A stretch of DNA of 64,000 bases from contig NC_073356.2 in NCBI RefSeq assembly GCF_027580225.2, positions 6,172,501 to 6,236,500 on the forward strand, in the 5' to 3' direction. This DNA comes from Misgurnus anguillicaudatus (Eukaryota > Chordata > Actinopteri > Cypriniformes > Cobitidae). A model generated the notes under the pieces. It worked only from the letters and a program-made list of their open reading frames with translations. It ran no database searches and was not told the origin of the DNA. Both the position numbers and the translations under genes were made by a program. Below, one piece after another: positions 46,087-56,835 of the stretch. Position 1 is the first letter of the stretch. Each line of letters opens with the position of its first letter.

Positions 46087-46493
46087 AGAAAGCTCCACAG
46101 GACGACTCGGGGGGGTCCGAAAGCCCTATTTGACGGCCCGTTGCACTGGGTTCGGGGATGCTGCGCACAGGGCCCCCCAAATTTTTCGGGGGTCCGGCGA
46201 CCGGTCCGGGGGCGTGTCCCGGGCCGCCCCGTGCGTGCGGAGAGGTTTTTGGACCCCGGGACCCCCGGGGGCCCGCCCTGCGGGCCAGTGAAGTCAGGGG
46301 CCCAGAAGGGCAGTTCGGGCAAATTCCACCAGGCGGCGCCACCGCCTCCCACGGGTAGCTTAAACGTCCACCCGCTCACCCGGGTCTGCCGTGGGATGTC
46401 CCACCCTCCCTCGACCCGACTAAACGTCCCACCAGCGGGTTAAAAGGCGGCAGGTACCCAGTCAGGAGCCGATTGGTCGCTTTTGGCCGCCCC
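46087..46493. other. GC-rich, CpG-dense non-coding block
   Basis: Begins exactly where the tRNA array ends (gaattactct joined to agaaagctcc). Very rich in G and C runs, with strong self-complementarity: cccccggggg and ggcccg-ccctg-cgggcc around 46260-46290. Open frames on both strands follow from base composition and have no recognisable domain. No gene identified. Confidence 0.6.
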
Positions 46494-46835
46494 CGGCCAC
46501 GCCCCCGTACCACGGGACAACTTTTCGTCCACTAATCAACTAAGTTGCCAATTGGCCCCCCCAGGTTGGGTACAGCCCCCCGGCCACGCCCCAGGTACCA
46601 CGGGCCCGTTATTCGTCCACTGACCAACTAAGTCGCCGGTTCTTCCCCCCAGGTCGGGTACCGCACCCCGGCCGCACCCCAGGTACCACGGGACAGCTAT
46701 CCGTCCACTGACCGACAAAGTCGCCGATTGTTCCCCCCCTTGCCGGGGACTGCACCCCGGCCTCGCCCCGGGTACCACGGAGCCGTTATTAGTCCACCAA
46801 CCGACTAGATTGCCGTTCGTTCCCTGACGCGACAC
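46494..46835. repeat. 87-89 bp tandem repeat, four copies
   Basis: Copies begin at 46494, 46581, 46669 and 46758 with cggccacgcccc-like sequence, followed by gtaccacgg, a cgtccact-type segment and a C-rich stretch. Copies differ at many positions, so this is an older array than the tRNA one. A 158-codon minus-strand frame through it is a by-product of the repeat. Confidence 0.85.
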
Positions 46836-47636
46836 CAGAGCAGGTGCGTCAGGCGCCAGGGGTCCGCCGGTGCGCTGCACCGACGTCTTCGCCGTTTCCG
46901 GGCATGTCCACCAACCGAGTAGTTTTGTCTGTTGAATTAATTGAGAGTGGGATATTGCAGTATCCCACCCCCAATCGATTTGACAGTCTCTGGAATGAGG
47001 TGTCGTGGACATAATTTTATCAGTTAAAAACCCATTTTCCTGTAATCAGCAGGCTCACCGGAGCCGACCGGCCTTCCGCCGCGAGAAAATCAAACTGTCC
47101 ACGAACTACTTATATTTTCCAATGCATTAAATTGTACAAGGATGCGCCATATCTTGGTTCTGGAACGGTCTGGCAGGCTGCAAACGGTGCCCCTGTCTAA
47201 GTCTCGACATCGTCTAGCTACAGTGCAAATTTGGTGAAGATTGAAGAAAGTGGAAATTTAAGTCTGAAAAAACCCAAAGGGGTACCCCTTATGGTTTTTT
47301 CCTTCCCGAAAATAAAGTTTCTCCAATACTCTCAAAACTTTTAATTCTGAAAGAGCGCAGTTGCACTTAGGCGGGAGGCACATTTTCGGGTCACCAAGAC
47401 CAATCCAGGGCTGAGAAACAACATGTCCTTGTACAATTTATTCCATTTTGAAAATACCCACTTCAGGGACATTGTTGTTTGATCCCAGGGTGTGTACACA
47501 GGACTCAGGGAGCCCTCCCGACTGCCACTGAGCAGTTAAAACTTAAAAACGGGCCGTCCTCGGGTGTGGACTCAGGTTGCTTCGTCCTGACACCAGTGTA
47601 ATAACATGTAGGTACGACCCTTGGCCATCCATGTGG
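46836..47636. other. Low-copy spacer, no gene seen
   Basis: No long ORF, RNA gene or repeat family recognised. It includes a perfect 8-bp inverted repeat with a 6-nt loop (gtgggata-ttgcag-tatcccac) at 46947-46968. Confidence 0.6.
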
Positions 47637-48400
47637 CCACCGATCAGTTATTCTGCTTTCTGACAGTTTATTTAGCGTAGTCCACGAACCACCTAAGTAC
47701 CGTCAGTTTATTAATGTGACATTGGGATGTTGCGTCATCCCGGCCGTCGTTTATTTGACATAATCATCCCATTTACAGTTTATTCGACACAGATCCGAAC
47801 GGTGGTCCGTGGACGTCCACCGATCAGTTAATCTGCCTTCTGACAGTTTATTTAGCGTAGTCCACGAACCACCTAAGTACCATCAGTTGATTAATGTGAC
47901 ATTGGGATGTTGTGTCATCCCGGCCGCTGTTTATTTGACAAAACCATCCCATTTACAGTTTATTCGACACAGATCCGAACGTTGGTCCGTGGACGTCCAC
48001 CGATCAGTTAATCTGCCTTCTGACAGTTTATTTAGCGTTGTCCACGAACCACCTAAGTACCATCAGTTTATTAATGTGACATTGGGATGTTGTGTCATCC
48101 CGGCCGCTGTTTATTTGGCACAATCATCCCATTTACAGTTTATTCGACACAGATCCGAACGTTGGTTCGTGGACGTCCACCGATCCGTTAATCTGCCTTC
48201 TCACAGTTTATTTAGCGTAGTCCACGAACCACCTAAGTACCATCAGTTTATTAATGTGACATTGGGATGTTGTGTCATCCCGACCGCTGGTTATTTGACA
48301 CAATCATCCCATTTACAGTTTATTCGACACAGATCCGAACGTTGGTTCGTGGACGTCCACCGATCAGTTATTCTGCCTTCTGACAGTTTATTTAACGTAT
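47637..48400. repeat. 180-bp satellite, block A (about 4.2 monomers)
   Basis: Monomers start with cgatcagtta-type sequence at 47641, 47821, 48001, 48181 and 48361, exactly 180 bp apart. Each contains a small hairpin (gggatg-ttgtgt-catccc). Because 180 is divisible by three, a 232-codon frame stays open across monomers; this is not evidence for a protein. Confidence 0.95.
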
Positions 48401-48825
48401 ATTCCGACGGTCGTAGCTCGGGCGCCTTTTGTCCGAGGATCTCGCCTTTTGGGTCGTTTACTCTACGCGAGGGGGCCTTTCCAACGAGCCCACCCACGTC
48501 TCTTTAACCCTTTCCCCGGCCGAGATACGTCTTCCCACCCCGTATTTTCCCACGGCTGTAGCTCGGGCGCCTTATGTCCGAGGACCTCGCCTTTTGGGTC
48601 GTTTACTCTACCCGAGGGGGCCTTTCCAACGAGCCCACCCGCGTCTCTCTAACCTTTTCCCCGGCCGAGATACGTCTTTCCACCCCGTATTTTCCCACGG
48701 CCTTAGCTCGGGCGCCTTATGTCCGAGGACCTCGCCTTTTGGGTCGGTTACTCTACGCGAGGGGGCCTTTCCAACGAGCCCACCCGCGTCTCTTTAACCC
48801 TTTCCCCGGACGAGATATCACCGCC
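48401..48825. repeat. 145-bp satellite, block A (3 monomers)
   Basis: The tagctcggg motif recurs at about 48414, 48559 and 48704, 145 bp apart. Monomers are CpG-rich (tccgaggacctcgcc, acgcgaggggg, cccggccgaga). They follow the 180-bp monomers without a gap, starting at attccgacgg. Confidence 0.93.
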
Positions 48826-49134
48826 TAAACTTTAAACATTTTGCCATCCCACCAGCTTTTTATTTGACACAATCATACCATTTACAGTTTATGTGACACA
48901 TACCCACATGTTGGTTTGTGGAAGTCCAACAATCCGATATTCCACCTTCTTACTGTTTATTTAACGTCATCCACGAACCATGTAAGGACCTCCTGCTTAT
49001 AAATTTGACATCGGGATGTTGTGCCATCCCACAATCTATTTATTTGACAGAATTCTAAATGGTGTTTCATGAACAGTAGACTCAGAGGTCTCCAGAGTGC
49101 AAAGTGACAGTAATAGGCCATGTATAGCAGTGTT
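48826..49134. repeat. Diverged tail of composite block A
   Basis: A decayed relative of the 180-bp monomer (ccatttacagtttatgtgacac, gtttatttaacgtcatcc), then unique sequence ending gcaaagtgacagtaatagg. A close variant of that end (gcaaaatgacagtaaaaag) occurs after the large 62-bp array at 55382. Confidence 0.75.
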
Positions 49135-49455
49135 GGGTGACCTAATTTGGGTGAGATCAGGATAAAATTCTCCACAGGGGTTGCACCTTTAACCCGGTCT
49201 CACCTGATTTGGGTGAGATCAGGATAAAATTCTCCACAGGGGATGCACCTTTAACCCGGTCTCACTTGATTTGGTTGAGATCAGGATAAAATTCTCCACA
49301 GGGGATGCACCTTTAACCCGGTCTCACCTGATTTGGGTGAGATCAGGATAAAATTCTCCACAGGGGATGCACCTTTAACCCGGTCTCACCTGATTTGGGT
49401 GAGATCAGGATAAAATTCTCCACAGGGGATGCATCTTTACTCTGGTCTCACCTAA
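49135..49455. repeat. 62-bp satellite, block A (about 5 copies)
   Basis: Monomers at 49195, 49257, 49319, 49381 and 49443 (last partial) plus a partial first copy. Each has the dyad tctcacc-tgatttg-ggtgaga. One copy has the cacttgatttggttgag variant seen often in the large array. Confidence 0.95.
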
Positions 49456-49953
49456 ATTGCCTTCTCACAGTTAATTTAGCGTAGTCCATGAACCACCTAA
49501 GTACCATCTGTTTATTAACGTGACATTGGGATGTTGTGTCATCCCGACCACCATTCATTTGACACAATCATCCCATGTAAAGTTTATTCGACACAGATCT
49601 GAACGTTGGTACGTGGACGTCCACCAATCACTTATTCCGCCTTCTTATAGTTTATTTAGGGTATATTCCAACGGCCGTAGCTCGGGCGCCTTATGTCCGA
49701 GGACCTCGCCTTTTGGGTCGGTTACTCTACGCGAGGGGGCCTTTCCAACGAGCCCACCCGCGTCTCTCTATCCCTTTCCCCGGCCGAGATACCACCGCCT
49801 GAACTTTAAACATTTTGCCATCCCACCTGCTTTTTATTTGACACAATCATACCATTTACAGTTTATTTGACACATACCCACATGTTGGTTTGTGGACGTC
49901 CACCAATCCGATATTCCACCTTCTTACAGTTTATTTAGCGTCATCCAAGAACC
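49456..49953. repeat. Composite block B: 180-bp, 145-bp, tail
   Basis: A little over one 180-bp monomer (49456-49664), one 145-bp monomer (49665-49793) and the diverged tail (49794-49953), in the same order as blocks A and C. Confidence 0.9.
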
Positions 49954-50090
49954 CGGTCTCACCTGATTTGGGTGAGATCAGGATAAAATTCTCCACAGGG
50001 GATGCACCTTTAACCCGGTCTCACCTAATTTGGGTGAGATCAGGATAAAATTCTCCACAGGGGATGCACCTTTAACCTGGTCTCACCTAA
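49954..50090. repeat. 62-bp satellite, block B (2.2 copies)
   Basis: Copies at 49954, 50016 and 50078 (partial), then a direct switch to the 180-bp family at attgccttctcacag, the same switch point as at 49456. Confidence 0.93.
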
Positions 50091-51559
50091 ATTGCCTTCT
50101 CACAGTTTATTTAGCGTAGTCCACGAACCACCTAAGGACCATCAGTTTATTAATGTGACATTGGGATGTTGCGTCATCCCAACCGCCGCTTATTTGACAT
50201 AATCATCCCATTTACAGTTTATTCGACACAGATCCGAACGTTAGTCCGTGGACGTCCACCGATCAGTTAATCTGCCTTCTGACAGTTTATTTAGCGTTGT
50301 CCACGAACCACCTAAGTACCATCAGTTTATTAATGTGACATTGGGATGTTGTGTCATCCCGGCCGCTGTTTATTTGGCACAATCATCCCATTTACAGTTT
50401 ATTCGACACAGATCCGAACGTTGGTCCGTGGACGTCCACCGATCCGTTATTCTGCCTTCTCACAGTTTATTTAGCGTAGTCCACGAACCACCTAAGTACC
50501 ATCAGTTTATTAATGTGACATTGGGATGTTGTGTCATCCCGACCGCTGTTTATTTGACACAATCATCCCATTTACAATTTATTCGACACAGATCCGAACG
50601 TTGGTTCGTGGACGTCCACCGATCCGTTATTCTGCCTTCTCACAGTTTATTTAGCGTAGTCCACGAACCACCTAAGTACCATCAGTTTATTAATGTGACA
50701 TTGGGATGTTGTGTCATCCCGGCCGCTGTTTATTTGGCACAATCATCCCATTTACAGTTTATTTGACACAGATCCGAACGTTGGTCCGTGGACGTCCACC
50801 GATCCGTTATTCTGCCTTCTCACAGTTTATTTAGCTCAGTCCACGAACAACCTAAGTACCATCAGTTTATTAATGTGACATTGGGATGTTGTGTCATCCC
50901 GACCGCTGTTTATTTGACACAATCATCCCATTTACAATTTATTCGACACAGATCCGAACGTTGGTTCGTGGACGTCCACCGATCCGTTATTCTGCCTTCT
51001 CACAGTTTATTTAGCGTAGTCCACGAACCACCTAAGTACCATCTGTTTATTAATGTGACATTGGGATGTTGTGTCATCCCGACCGCGGTTTATTTGACAC
51101 AATCATCCCATTTACAATTTATTCGACACAGATCCGAACGTTGGTTCGTGGACGTCCACCGATCCGTTATTCTGCCTTCTCACAGTTTATTTAGCGTAGT
51201 CCACGAACCACCTAAGTACCATCAGTTTATTAATGTGACATTGGGATGTTGTGTCATCCCGGCCGCTGTTTATTTGGCACAATCATCCCATTTACAGTTT
51301 ATTCGACACAGATCCGAACGTTGGTCCGTGGACGTCCACCGATCCGTTATTCTGCCTTCTCACAGTTTATTTAGCTCAGTCCACGAACAACCTAAGTACC
51401 ATCAGTTTATTAATGTGACATTGGGATGTTGTGTCATCCCGACCGCTGTTTATTTGACACAATCATCCCATTTACAGTTTATTCGACACAGATCCGAACG
51501 TTGGTCCGTGGACGTCCACCGATCAGTTATTCTGCCTTCTGACAGTTTATTTAACGTAT
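50091..51559. repeat. 180-bp satellite, block C (about 8 monomers)
   Basis: cgatcag/cgatccg starts at 50260, 50440, 50620, 50800, 50980, 51160, 51340 and 51520, exactly 180 bp apart. The variant agctcagtccacgaacaacc occurs at 50833 and 51373, 540 bp apart, showing a three-monomer higher-order period. Frames of 172 and 292 codons result from the 3n period. Confidence 0.95.
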
Positions 51560-51976
51560 ATTCCGACGGTCGTAGCTCGGGCGCCTTTTGTCCGAGGACC
51601 TCGCCTTTTGGTTCGTTTACTCTAGGCGAGGGGGCCTTTCCAACGAGCCCACCCACGTCTCTTTAACCCTTTCCCCGGCCGAGATACGTCTTCCCACTCC
51701 GTATTTTCCCACGGCCGTAGCTCGGGCGCCTTATGTCCGAGGACCTCGCCTTTTGGGTCGTTTACTCTACGCGAGGGGGCCTTTCCAACGAGCCCACCCG
51801 CGTCTCTTTAACCCTTTCCCCGGCCGAGATACGTCTTTCCACCCCGTATTTTCCCACGGCCGTAGCTCGGGCGAATTATGTCCGAGGACCTCGCCTTTTG
51901 GTTCGTTTACTCTACGCGAAGGGGCCTTTCCAACGAGCCCACCCGCGTCTCTCTATCCCTTTCCCCGGCCGAGATA
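51560..51976. repeat. 145-bp satellite, block C (3 monomers)
   Basis: gtagctcggg at 51572, 51717 and 51862, 145 bp apart. It begins at the same attccgacgg junction as block A. Confidence 0.93.
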
Positions 51977-52138
51977 CCACCGCCTGAACTTTAAACATTT
52001 TGCCATCCCACCTGCTTTTTATTTGACACAATCATACCATTTACAGTTTATTTGACTCATACCCACATGTTGGTTTGTGGACGTCCACCAATCCGATATT
52101 CCACCTTCTTACAGTTTATTTAGCGTCATCCAAGAACC
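51977..52138. repeat. Diverged tail of composite block C
   Basis: Nearly the same as the block B tail (49794-49953), ending tcatccaagaacc directly before the 62-bp array. Confidence 0.85.
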
Positions 52139-55100
52139 CGGTCTCACCTGATTTGGGTGAGATCAGGATAAAATTCTCCACAGGGGATGCACCTTTAACC
52201 CGGTCTCACCTGATTTGGGTGAGATCAGGATAAAATTCTCCACAGGGGATGCACCTTTAACCCGGTCTCACCTGATTTGGGTGAGATCAGGATAAAATTC
52301 TCCACAGGGGATGCACCTTTAACCCGGTCTCACCTGATTTGGGTGAGATCAGGATAAAATTCTCCACAGGGGATGCACCTTTAACCCGGTCTCACTTGAT
52401 TTGGGTGAGATCAGGATAAAATTCTCCACAGGGGATGCACCTTTAACCCGGTCTCACCTGATTTGGGTGAGATCAGGATAAAATTCTCCACAGGGGATGC
52501 ACCTTTAACCCGGTCTCACCTGATTTGGGTGAGATCAGGATAAAATTCTCCACAGGGGATGCACCTTTAACCCGGTCTCACCTGATTTGGGTGAGATCAG
52601 GATAAAATTCTCCACAGGGGATGCACCTTTAACCCGGTCTCACCTGATTTGGGTGAGATCAGGATAAAATTCTCCACAGGGGATGCACCTTTAACCCGGT
52701 CTCACCTGATTTGGGTGAGATCAGGATAAAATTCTCCACAGGGGATGCACCTTTAACCCGGTCTCACCTGATTTGGGTGAGATCAGGATAAAATTCTCCA
52801 CAGGGGATGCACCTTTAACCCGGTCTCACTTGATTTGGTTGAGATCAGGATAAAATTCTCCACAGGGGATGCACCTTTAACCCGGTCTCACCTGATTTGG
52901 GTGAGATCAGGATAAAATTCTCCACAGGGGATGCACCTTTAACCCGGTCTCACCTGATTTGGGTGAGATCAGGATAAAATTCTCCACAGGGGATGCACCT
53001 TTAACCCGGTCTCACTTGATTTGGTTGAGATCAGGATAAAATTCTCCACAGGGGATGCACCTTTAACCCGGTCTCACTTGATTTGGTTGAGATCAGGATA
53101 AAATTCTCCACAGGGGATGCACCTTTAACCCGGTCTCACCTGATTTGGGTGAGATCAGGATAAAATTCTCCACAGGGGATGCACCTTTAACCCGGTCTCA
53201 CCTGATTTGGGTGAGATCAGGATAAAATTCTCCACAGGGGATGCACCTTTAACCCGGTCTCACTTGATTTGGTTGAGATCAGGATAAAATTCTCCACAGG
53301 GGATGCACCTTTAACCCGGTCTCACTTGATTTGGTTGAGATCAGGATAAAATTCTCCACAGGGGATGCACCTTTAACCCGGTCTCACCTGATTTGGGTGA
53401 GATCAGGATAAAATTCTCCACAGGGGATGCACCTTTAACCCGGTCTCACCTGATTTGGGTGAGATCAGGATAAAATTCTCCACAGGGGATGCACCTTTAA
53501 CCCGGTCTCACCTGATTTGGGTGAGATCAGGATAAAATTCTCCACAGGGGATGCACCTTTAACCCGGTCTCACCTGATTTGGGTGAGATCAGGATAAAAT
53601 TCTCCACAGGGGATGCACCTTTAACCCGGTCTCACCTGATTTGGTTGAGATCAGGATAAAATTCTCCACAGGGGATGCACCTTTAACCCGGTCTCACTTG
53701 ATTTGGTTGAGATCAGGATAAAATTCTCCACAGGGGATGCACCTTTAACCCGGTCTCACCTGATTTGGGTGAGATCAGGATAAAATTCTCCACAGGGGAT
53801 GCACCTTTAACCCGGTCTCACCTGATTTGGGTGAGATCAGGATAAAATTCTCCACAGGGGATGCACCTTTAACCCGGTCTCACTTGATTTGGTTGAGATC
53901 AGGATAAAATTCTCCACAGGGGATGCACCTTTAACCCGGTCTCACTTGATTTGGTTGAGATCAGGATAAAATTCTCCACAGGGGATGCACCTTTAACCCG
54001 GTCTCACTTGATTTGGGTGAGATCAGGATAAAATTCTCCACAGGGGATGCACCTTTAACCCGGTCTCACTTGATTTGGGTGAGATCAGGATAAAATTCTC
54101 CACAGGGGATGCACCTTTAACCCGGTCTCACTTGATTTGGGTGAGATCAGGATAAAATTCTCCACAGGGGATGCACCTTTAACCCGGTCTCACCTGATTT
54201 GGGTGAGATCAGGATAAAATTCTCCACAGGGGATGCACCTTTAACCCGGTCTCACTTGATTTGGGTGAGATCAGGATAAAATTCTCCACAGGGGATGCAC
54301 CTTTAACCCGGTCTCACCTGATTTGGTTGAGATCAGGATAAAATTCTCCACAGGGGATGCACCTTTAACCCGGTCTCACCTGATTTGGGTGAGATCAGGA
54401 TAAAATTCTCCACAGGGGATGCACCTTTAACCCGGTCTCACCTGATTTGGGTGAGATCAGGATAAAATTCTCCACAGGGGATGCACCTTTAACCCGGTCT
54501 CACCTGATTTGGGTGAGATCAGGATAAAATTCTCCACAGGGGATGCACCTTTAACCCGGTCTCACTTGATTTGGTTGAGATCAGGATAAAATTCTCCACA
54601 GGGGATGCACCTTTAACCCGGTCTCACCTGATTTGGGTGAGATCAGGATAAAATTCTCCACAGGGGATGCACCTTTAACCCGGTCTCACCTGATTTGGGT
54701 GAGATCAGGATAAAATTCTCCACAGGGGATGCACCTTTAACCCGGTCTCACCTGATTTGGGTGAGATCAGGATAAAATTCTCCACAGGGGATGCACCTTT
54801 AACCCGGTCTCACTTGATTTGGTTGAGATCAGGATAAAATTCTCCACAGGGGATGCACCTTTAACCCGGTCTCACCTGATTTGGGTGAGATCAGGATAAA
54901 ATTCTCCACAGGGGATGCACCTTTAACCCGGTCTCACCTGATTTGGGTGAGATCAGGATAAAATTCTCCACAGGGGATGCACCTTTAACCCGGTCTCACC
55001 TGATTTGGGTGAGATCAGGATAAAATTCTCCACAGGGGATGCACCTTTAACCCGGTCTCACCTGATTTGGGTGAGATCAGGATAAAATTCTCCACAGGGG

Positions 55101-55381
55101 ATGCACCTTTAACCCGGTCTCACCTGATTTGGTTGAGATCAGGATAAAATTCTCCACAGGGGATGCACCTTTAACCCGGTCTCACCTGATTTGGTTGAGA
55201 TCAGGATAAAATTCTCCACAGGGGATGCACCTTTAACCCGGTCTCACTTGATTTGGTTGAGATCAGGATAAAATTCTCCACAGGGGATGCACCTTTAACC
55301 CGGTCTCACCTGATTTGGTTGAGATCAGGATAAAATTCTCCACAGGGGATGCACCTTTAACCCGGTCTCACCTGATTTGGG
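52139..55381. repeat. 62-bp satellite, block C (52 full copies)
   Basis: Copies start at 52139 and every 62 bp to 55363, with a last partial copy. I find no net insertion or deletion across the array. Two positions vary most: cacctgat/cacttgat and gggtgag/ggttgag; the T variants often but not always occur together. Each monomer carries the dyad tctcacc-n7-ggtgaga, which the T variants weaken. No ORF. Confidence 0.97.
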
Positions 55382-55589
55382 CAAAATGACAGTAAAAAGC
55401 CATGTATAACAGTGTTGTCCTCAAACATTACTGTACCTACCAGGTGTGCACTTGCCCTTATGCCAGTGTAATAACATGGACTGATGGCCCCATGGATGGC
55501 AAAGGGTCCAACCTACATTATTCTGTCTTCTTGCAGTTTATTTAGCATAGCCAACACATCTTGTAAAGACCTCCTCTTTATTAATGCAA
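55382..55589. other. Flank of the 62-bp array, no gene seen
   Basis: Starts with gcaaaatgacagtaaaaag, related to the sequence before the block A 62-bp copies, then AT-rich sequence with fragments like the 180-bp family (gcagtttatttagcatag). Confidence 0.6.
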
Positions 55590-56215
55590 AAAGGTTTTGA
55601 AATATGAAAACTATATTCTTAGAGCTTTCCAACGATGTATATTTTGTCAAGATTTTTGAAGATTCATATATTCATTTTGAAGAATATTAGAATTATGAAT
55701 ATATACGAATTCATATGGACTCCTACAGGGTCAGTGACAAATAACAAAATGACTGTCCCTACTAAATTTCCATAATCAAATGGCCTTGAAATATGAAAAC
55801 TACATTCCTAGAGCTTTCCAACAAAATATAGTTTGTCAAGATTATTTCAAGATTATAGGGTATTAGTGTTATAAATATATAATCATTTATATGTATTCCT
55901 ATGGGGTGAGTGACATTTAACAAAATAACTGTCCCTATACAAATTCTATCATCAAATGGCCTTGAAATATGAAAACTACATTCCCTGAGCTTTCCAACAA
56001 TATATAGTTTGTCGAGGTTATTTCAGGTTAATGGGATATTTACAAATAAATATGTAATAACATGGTCTGCGACATTTTAGAAAATGACTCTTACTACATA
56101 CTTTTTTTTCAAAATGGTGTTGATATATTAAAACTACATTCTTAGAGCTTTCCAACGGTATATAGTTTGTCAAGAGTGGTGTAGGTTTAGGCTATGTAAT
56201 TATTGTTTTATATAT
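55590..56215. repeat. AT-rich degenerate repeat, four copies (about 160-190 bp)
   Basis: The motif gaaatatgaaaactacattc followed by tagagctttccaac and tttgtcaag recurs at about 55597, 55787, 55965 and 56124 (more diverged in the last). No ORF. Confidence 0.8.
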
Positions 56216-56331
56216 GTAATGCCAAATGTCCCACCTGTGGGACAGTGACAGTTATAGTTAACACAATCATCACATTTACAGTAAACAGCCAGGATTAACA
56301 TTGGTTAACCAGAGTACTTTCTGTATTGCAG

Positions 56332-56433
56332 ATGATTCAAGAGATTCTGGATACTCGACAGACCAGTGGAGTGACCAATGAGCCTGGTGAATGTGTGGTG
56401 CTGCCCTGCAATTGTTTGGTCAGGTCTGAATAA
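56332..56433 (+). CDS. Possible orphan terminal exon, 33 codons plus stop
   Basis: A good splice acceptor (tactttctgtattgcag) is followed directly by an open frame starting ATG and ending TAA, with a polyadenylation signal aataaa overlapping the stop at 56429-56434. The peptide begins MIQEILDTRQTSG and has three cysteines near its end (ECVVLPCNC). I do not recognise the family. No upstream exon is visible; the 5' flank is repeat. It could be a leftover 3' exon of a displaced gene or transposon, or chance. Confidence 0.3.
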   Translation: MIQEILDTRQTSGVTNEPGECVVLPCNCLVRSE

Positions 56434-56602
56434 ATGAGAAGTAGAAATTCTGGAACAGCAGTTTATTAAAATAATTTAAATTTTAAAACACACTTAGAAA
56501 AACACAGTATAAAAATAAATAAGAAAACTCCTTAAAACAAGCACACAACACTTCAAAACAAACACGCAAATATTTACAATTTTTTACAAAAACACACCAA
56601 GC
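56434..56602. other. AT-rich convergent 3' region
   Basis: Holds tttatt at 56462-56467, which reads AATAAA on the minus strand and could be the polyadenylation signal of the minus-strand gene ending at 56836. The rest is A-rich sequence without a gene. Confidence 0.4.
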
Positions 56603-56826
56603 CAAAACTCTCCACAGGAGATGCATTTTTAACCTGGTCTCACCTAATTTGGGTGAGATCAGGAAAAAAATCTTACCAGGGGATGCATCTTTAACCTGGT
56701 CTCACCTAATTTGGGTGAGACCAGGATAAAATTCTTCCCAGGGGATGCATCTTTAACCTGGTCTCACCTAATTTGGGTGAGACCAGGATAAAATTCTCCC
56801 CAGGGGATGCATCTTTGGTCTCAGCG
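56603..56826. repeat. 62-bp repeat outlier cluster (about 3.5 copies)
   Basis: tggtctcacctaatttggg recurs at 56635, 56697 and 56759, 62 bp apart, with the same dyad as the satellite 1.2 kb away. The consensus differs (tggtctcacctaa; gatgcatct). It lies within 10 bp of the stop codon of the minus-strand gene, so it should be in its 3' UTR. Confidence 0.92.
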
Positions 56827-56835
56827 TGTTCAAGG

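Noticed and set aside
45877..46443. 188-codon frame at the array boundary
   Set aside because: It fuses an array frame with a GC-rich frame across the 46086 junction; length comes from low stop-codon density in GC-rich DNA.
46087..46493. Ribosomal RNA expansion segment or snRNA
   Set aside because: GC-rich and structured, but I recognise no conserved rRNA or snRNA core sequence.
46536..47012. 158-codon minus-strand frame
   Set aside because: It reads through the 87-89 bp tandem repeat; the repeated WWTNNG..VPGA pattern mirrors the DNA repeat.
47809..51666. Repeat proteins of 172-292 codons in the 180-bp satellite
   Set aside because: The period is exactly 60 codons, so any frame open in one monomer stays open. 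No start context, introns or domain support a gene.
48429..52055. CDS in the 145-bp CpG-rich monomers
   Set aside because: 145 is not a multiple of three, and the frame changes with each monomer, giving overlapping versions of the same peptide in different frames.
52139..55381. CRISPR-like array
   Set aside because: Regular 62-bp spacing but no unique spacers: the whole 62 bp is repeated, and the context is eukaryotic.
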